NCBI GenBank assembly: GCA_001800945.1
Contig: MGWJ01000159.1
Span: 1 to 7,599, forward strand
Direction: 5' to 3'
DNA from: Flavobacteria bacterium RIFCSPLOWO2_12_FULL_31_7
GTDB taxonomy: Bacteria; Bacteroidota; Bacteroidia; Flavobacteriales; Flavobacteriaceae
DNA length: 7,599 bases
The notes under the pieces were generated by a model that was given only the letters and a program-made list of their open reading frames with translations, did not search any database and was not told the DNA's origin. The translations under genes were made by a program, and so were the position numbers. This document shows, piece by piece, positions 7,099 to 7,599 of this stretch; positions within the stretch are counted from its first letter, which is position 1, and each line of letters opens with the position of its first letter.

Positions 7099-7106
7099 CA
7101 AAAGTA
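7099..7106 (-). promoter_or_regulatory. Candidate -7 box for folE
   Basis: The minus strand reads TACTTTTG, matching TAnnTTTG, 18 bases upstream of the preferred folE ATG. A TTTG lies at 7120-7123 on the same strand, but the spacer of 13 bases is short compared with the usual 17-23, so the -33 element is doubtful. If used, the leader would be only about 12 bases, and the longer start at 7122 would lie outside the transcript. Confidence 0.5.
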
Positions 7107-7319
7107 ATAAATTATTAAACAAAAATTACTATCTATACGATTATTTTTTTATCGTACTATAAATAAAACACATAGACTACTGTTTTTACTTGCTAAAAAT
7201 GAGTGGATTGTGAGTTAAATACATGTTTTTGACTACAAAAGTATTTTCCCTTCACATGAAGCATAAAATGGAGCTGAATTTTTTGTGAATTTATTTTATG
7301 ACAAAAAAGGAATTTTTAT

Positions 7320-7349
7320 TTTGTAGTTATATAAATTATACTATATTTG
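7320..7349 (+). promoter_or_regulatory. Promoter of tRNA-Pro
   Basis: TTTG at 7320-7323 (-33) and TATATTTG at 7342-7349 (-7, perfect TAnnTTTG) are separated by 18 bases, within the Bacteroidota range. Transcription would start near 7355, a few bases before the mature tRNA at 7362. It is the clearest promoter in the window. Confidence 0.75.
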
Positions 7350-7361
7350 CACTCGCATTCA

Positions 7362-7436
7362 CGGGGTGTAGCGTAGCCCGGTTATCGCGCCTGCTTTGGG
7401 AGCAGGAGGCCGCAGGTTCGAATCCTGCCACCCCGA
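7362..7436 (+). tRNA. tRNA-Pro (anticodon TGG)
   Basis: A 75-base cloverleaf fits completely. The acceptor stem is CGGGGTG (7362-7368) with CACCCCG (7429-7435), discriminator A7436. The D-arm has GCG/CGC with the conserved GG in its loop. The anticodon stem is CCTGC/GCAGG around the loop TTTGGGA, anticodon TGG at 7397-7399. The variable loop is AGGCC, and the T-arm is GCAGG/CCTGC around TTCGAAT. CCA is not encoded (CAA follows), as is usual in this phylum, so a CCA-adding enzyme is needed. The UGG anticodon should read most proline codons by wobble. It has its own promoter and terminator. Confidence 0.97.
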
Positions 7437-7437
7437 C

Positions 7438-7470
7438 AAAGGAGAATTCATTTTTGAGTTCTCCTTTTTT
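7438..7470 (+). terminator. Intrinsic terminator of tRNA-Pro
   Basis: GGAGAATTCA (7441-7450) pairs with TGAGTTCTCC (7455-7464) through ten base pairs, one of them T-G, around a TTTT loop. AAA (7438-7440) can extend the stem into the following run of six T (7465-7470). It starts two bases after the mature tRNA 3' end and ends only 14 bases before the next start codon. Confidence 0.85.
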
Positions 7471-7484
7471 ATTTCTGAAATTTT

Positions 7485-7599
7485 ATGTTTTACGTTTATA
7501 TACTTTATAGTTTATCGAAAGAAAAATATTATGTTGGCCAGACAAATAATATAGAAGATAGATTGCGTCGTCATAATTCTGGTTATTCTTTATCAACTA
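7485..7599 (+). CDS. GIY-YIG nuclease family protein, 5' part only
   Basis: The first 38 codons of a gene that continues beyond the window. The protein starts MFYVYIL and continues KYYVGQTNNIEDRLRRHNSG. This is the N-terminal half of a GIY-YIG nuclease domain of the small UPF0213/YhbQ-like group: VYI and YVG correspond to the two halves of the name motif, and Arg in DRLRRHN to the conserved catalytic-face Arg with the usual RxxxHN context. Such proteins usually have 80-100 residues; their cellular role is unsettled. The start is fixed by an in-frame TGA at 7476-7478. Only 14 bases separate it from the T run of the tRNA terminator, leaving no room for a separate promoter between them. Small GIY-YIG genes next to tRNA genes are, from memory, frequent in Flavobacteriaceae. 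Confidence 0.85.
   Translation, partial: MFYVYILYSLSKEKYYVGQTNNIEDRLRRHNSGYSLST

Noticed and set aside
7136..7156. TACGAT/ATCGTA inverted repeat upstream of folE
   Set aside because: Only six base pairs around a T-rich loop in A+T-rich DNA; could be an operator but is not distinguishable from chance.
7236..7243. Second minus-strand TACTTTTG upstream of folE
   Set aside because: It matches the -7 consensus but has no TTG at -33 distance and lies about 155 bases from folE; too weak to call.
7298..7510. 70-residue plus-strand reading frame
   Set aside because: It runs through the tRNA-Pro gene; the AGSNPATPT run is the well-known false translation of a tRNA T-arm and acceptor.

Overview
The window looks like the chromosome of a marine or freshwater member of the Flavobacteriaceae (Bacteroidota), close to Flavobacterium. 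The signs are low G+C, A-rich leaders instead of Shine-Dalgarno sequences, Bacteroidota-type -7 boxes (TAnnTTTG), a secreted protein with a type IX secretion (T9SS) C-terminal sorting domain, and a tRNA gene without an encoded CCA. Most of the window reads as ordinary flavobacterial core genome with some local peculiarities. I do not see a defence island, CRISPR array, insertion sequence or complete new system.

Layout. From about 7080 down to 35, six genes lie on the minus strand in this transcription order: folE (GTP cyclohydrolase I), udk (uridine kinase), a DivIC/FtsB-type septum protein, mutA (methylmalonyl-CoA mutase small subunit), a predicted secreted seven-repeat propeller protein with a T9SS tail, and mutB (catalytic large subunit). 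folE has its own -7 box and ends at a strong intrinsic terminator. udk starts just after that with its own -7 box and is joined to the septum gene by a TAATG stop/start overlap. A 113-base gap then holds a compact structured repeat. mutA, the secreted-protein gene and mutB follow with gaps of 1 and 13 bases, so they look like one transcription unit. On the plus strand at the right end are tRNA-Pro(TGG), its terminator, and the first 38 codons of a GIY-YIG nuclease gene that runs off the window.

How the genes work together. MutA and MutB form the adenosylcobalamin-dependent heterodimer that interconverts succinyl-CoA and (R)-methylmalonyl-CoA. MutB carries the active-site residues and the B12-binding domain. 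MutA here is a short, catalytically dead partner with no B12 domain. The secreted protein wedged between them has no evident metabolic link and is the oddest part of the layout. Two start codons (udk, folE) should be placed downstream of the longest reading frame, because in each case a -7 box lies at or downstream of the longer start.

Gene-poor stretches. No gap between features exceeds 300 bases. The longest, 7081-7361, holds the folE promoter and the tRNA promoter and otherwise only A+T-rich sequence in which I see no gene.
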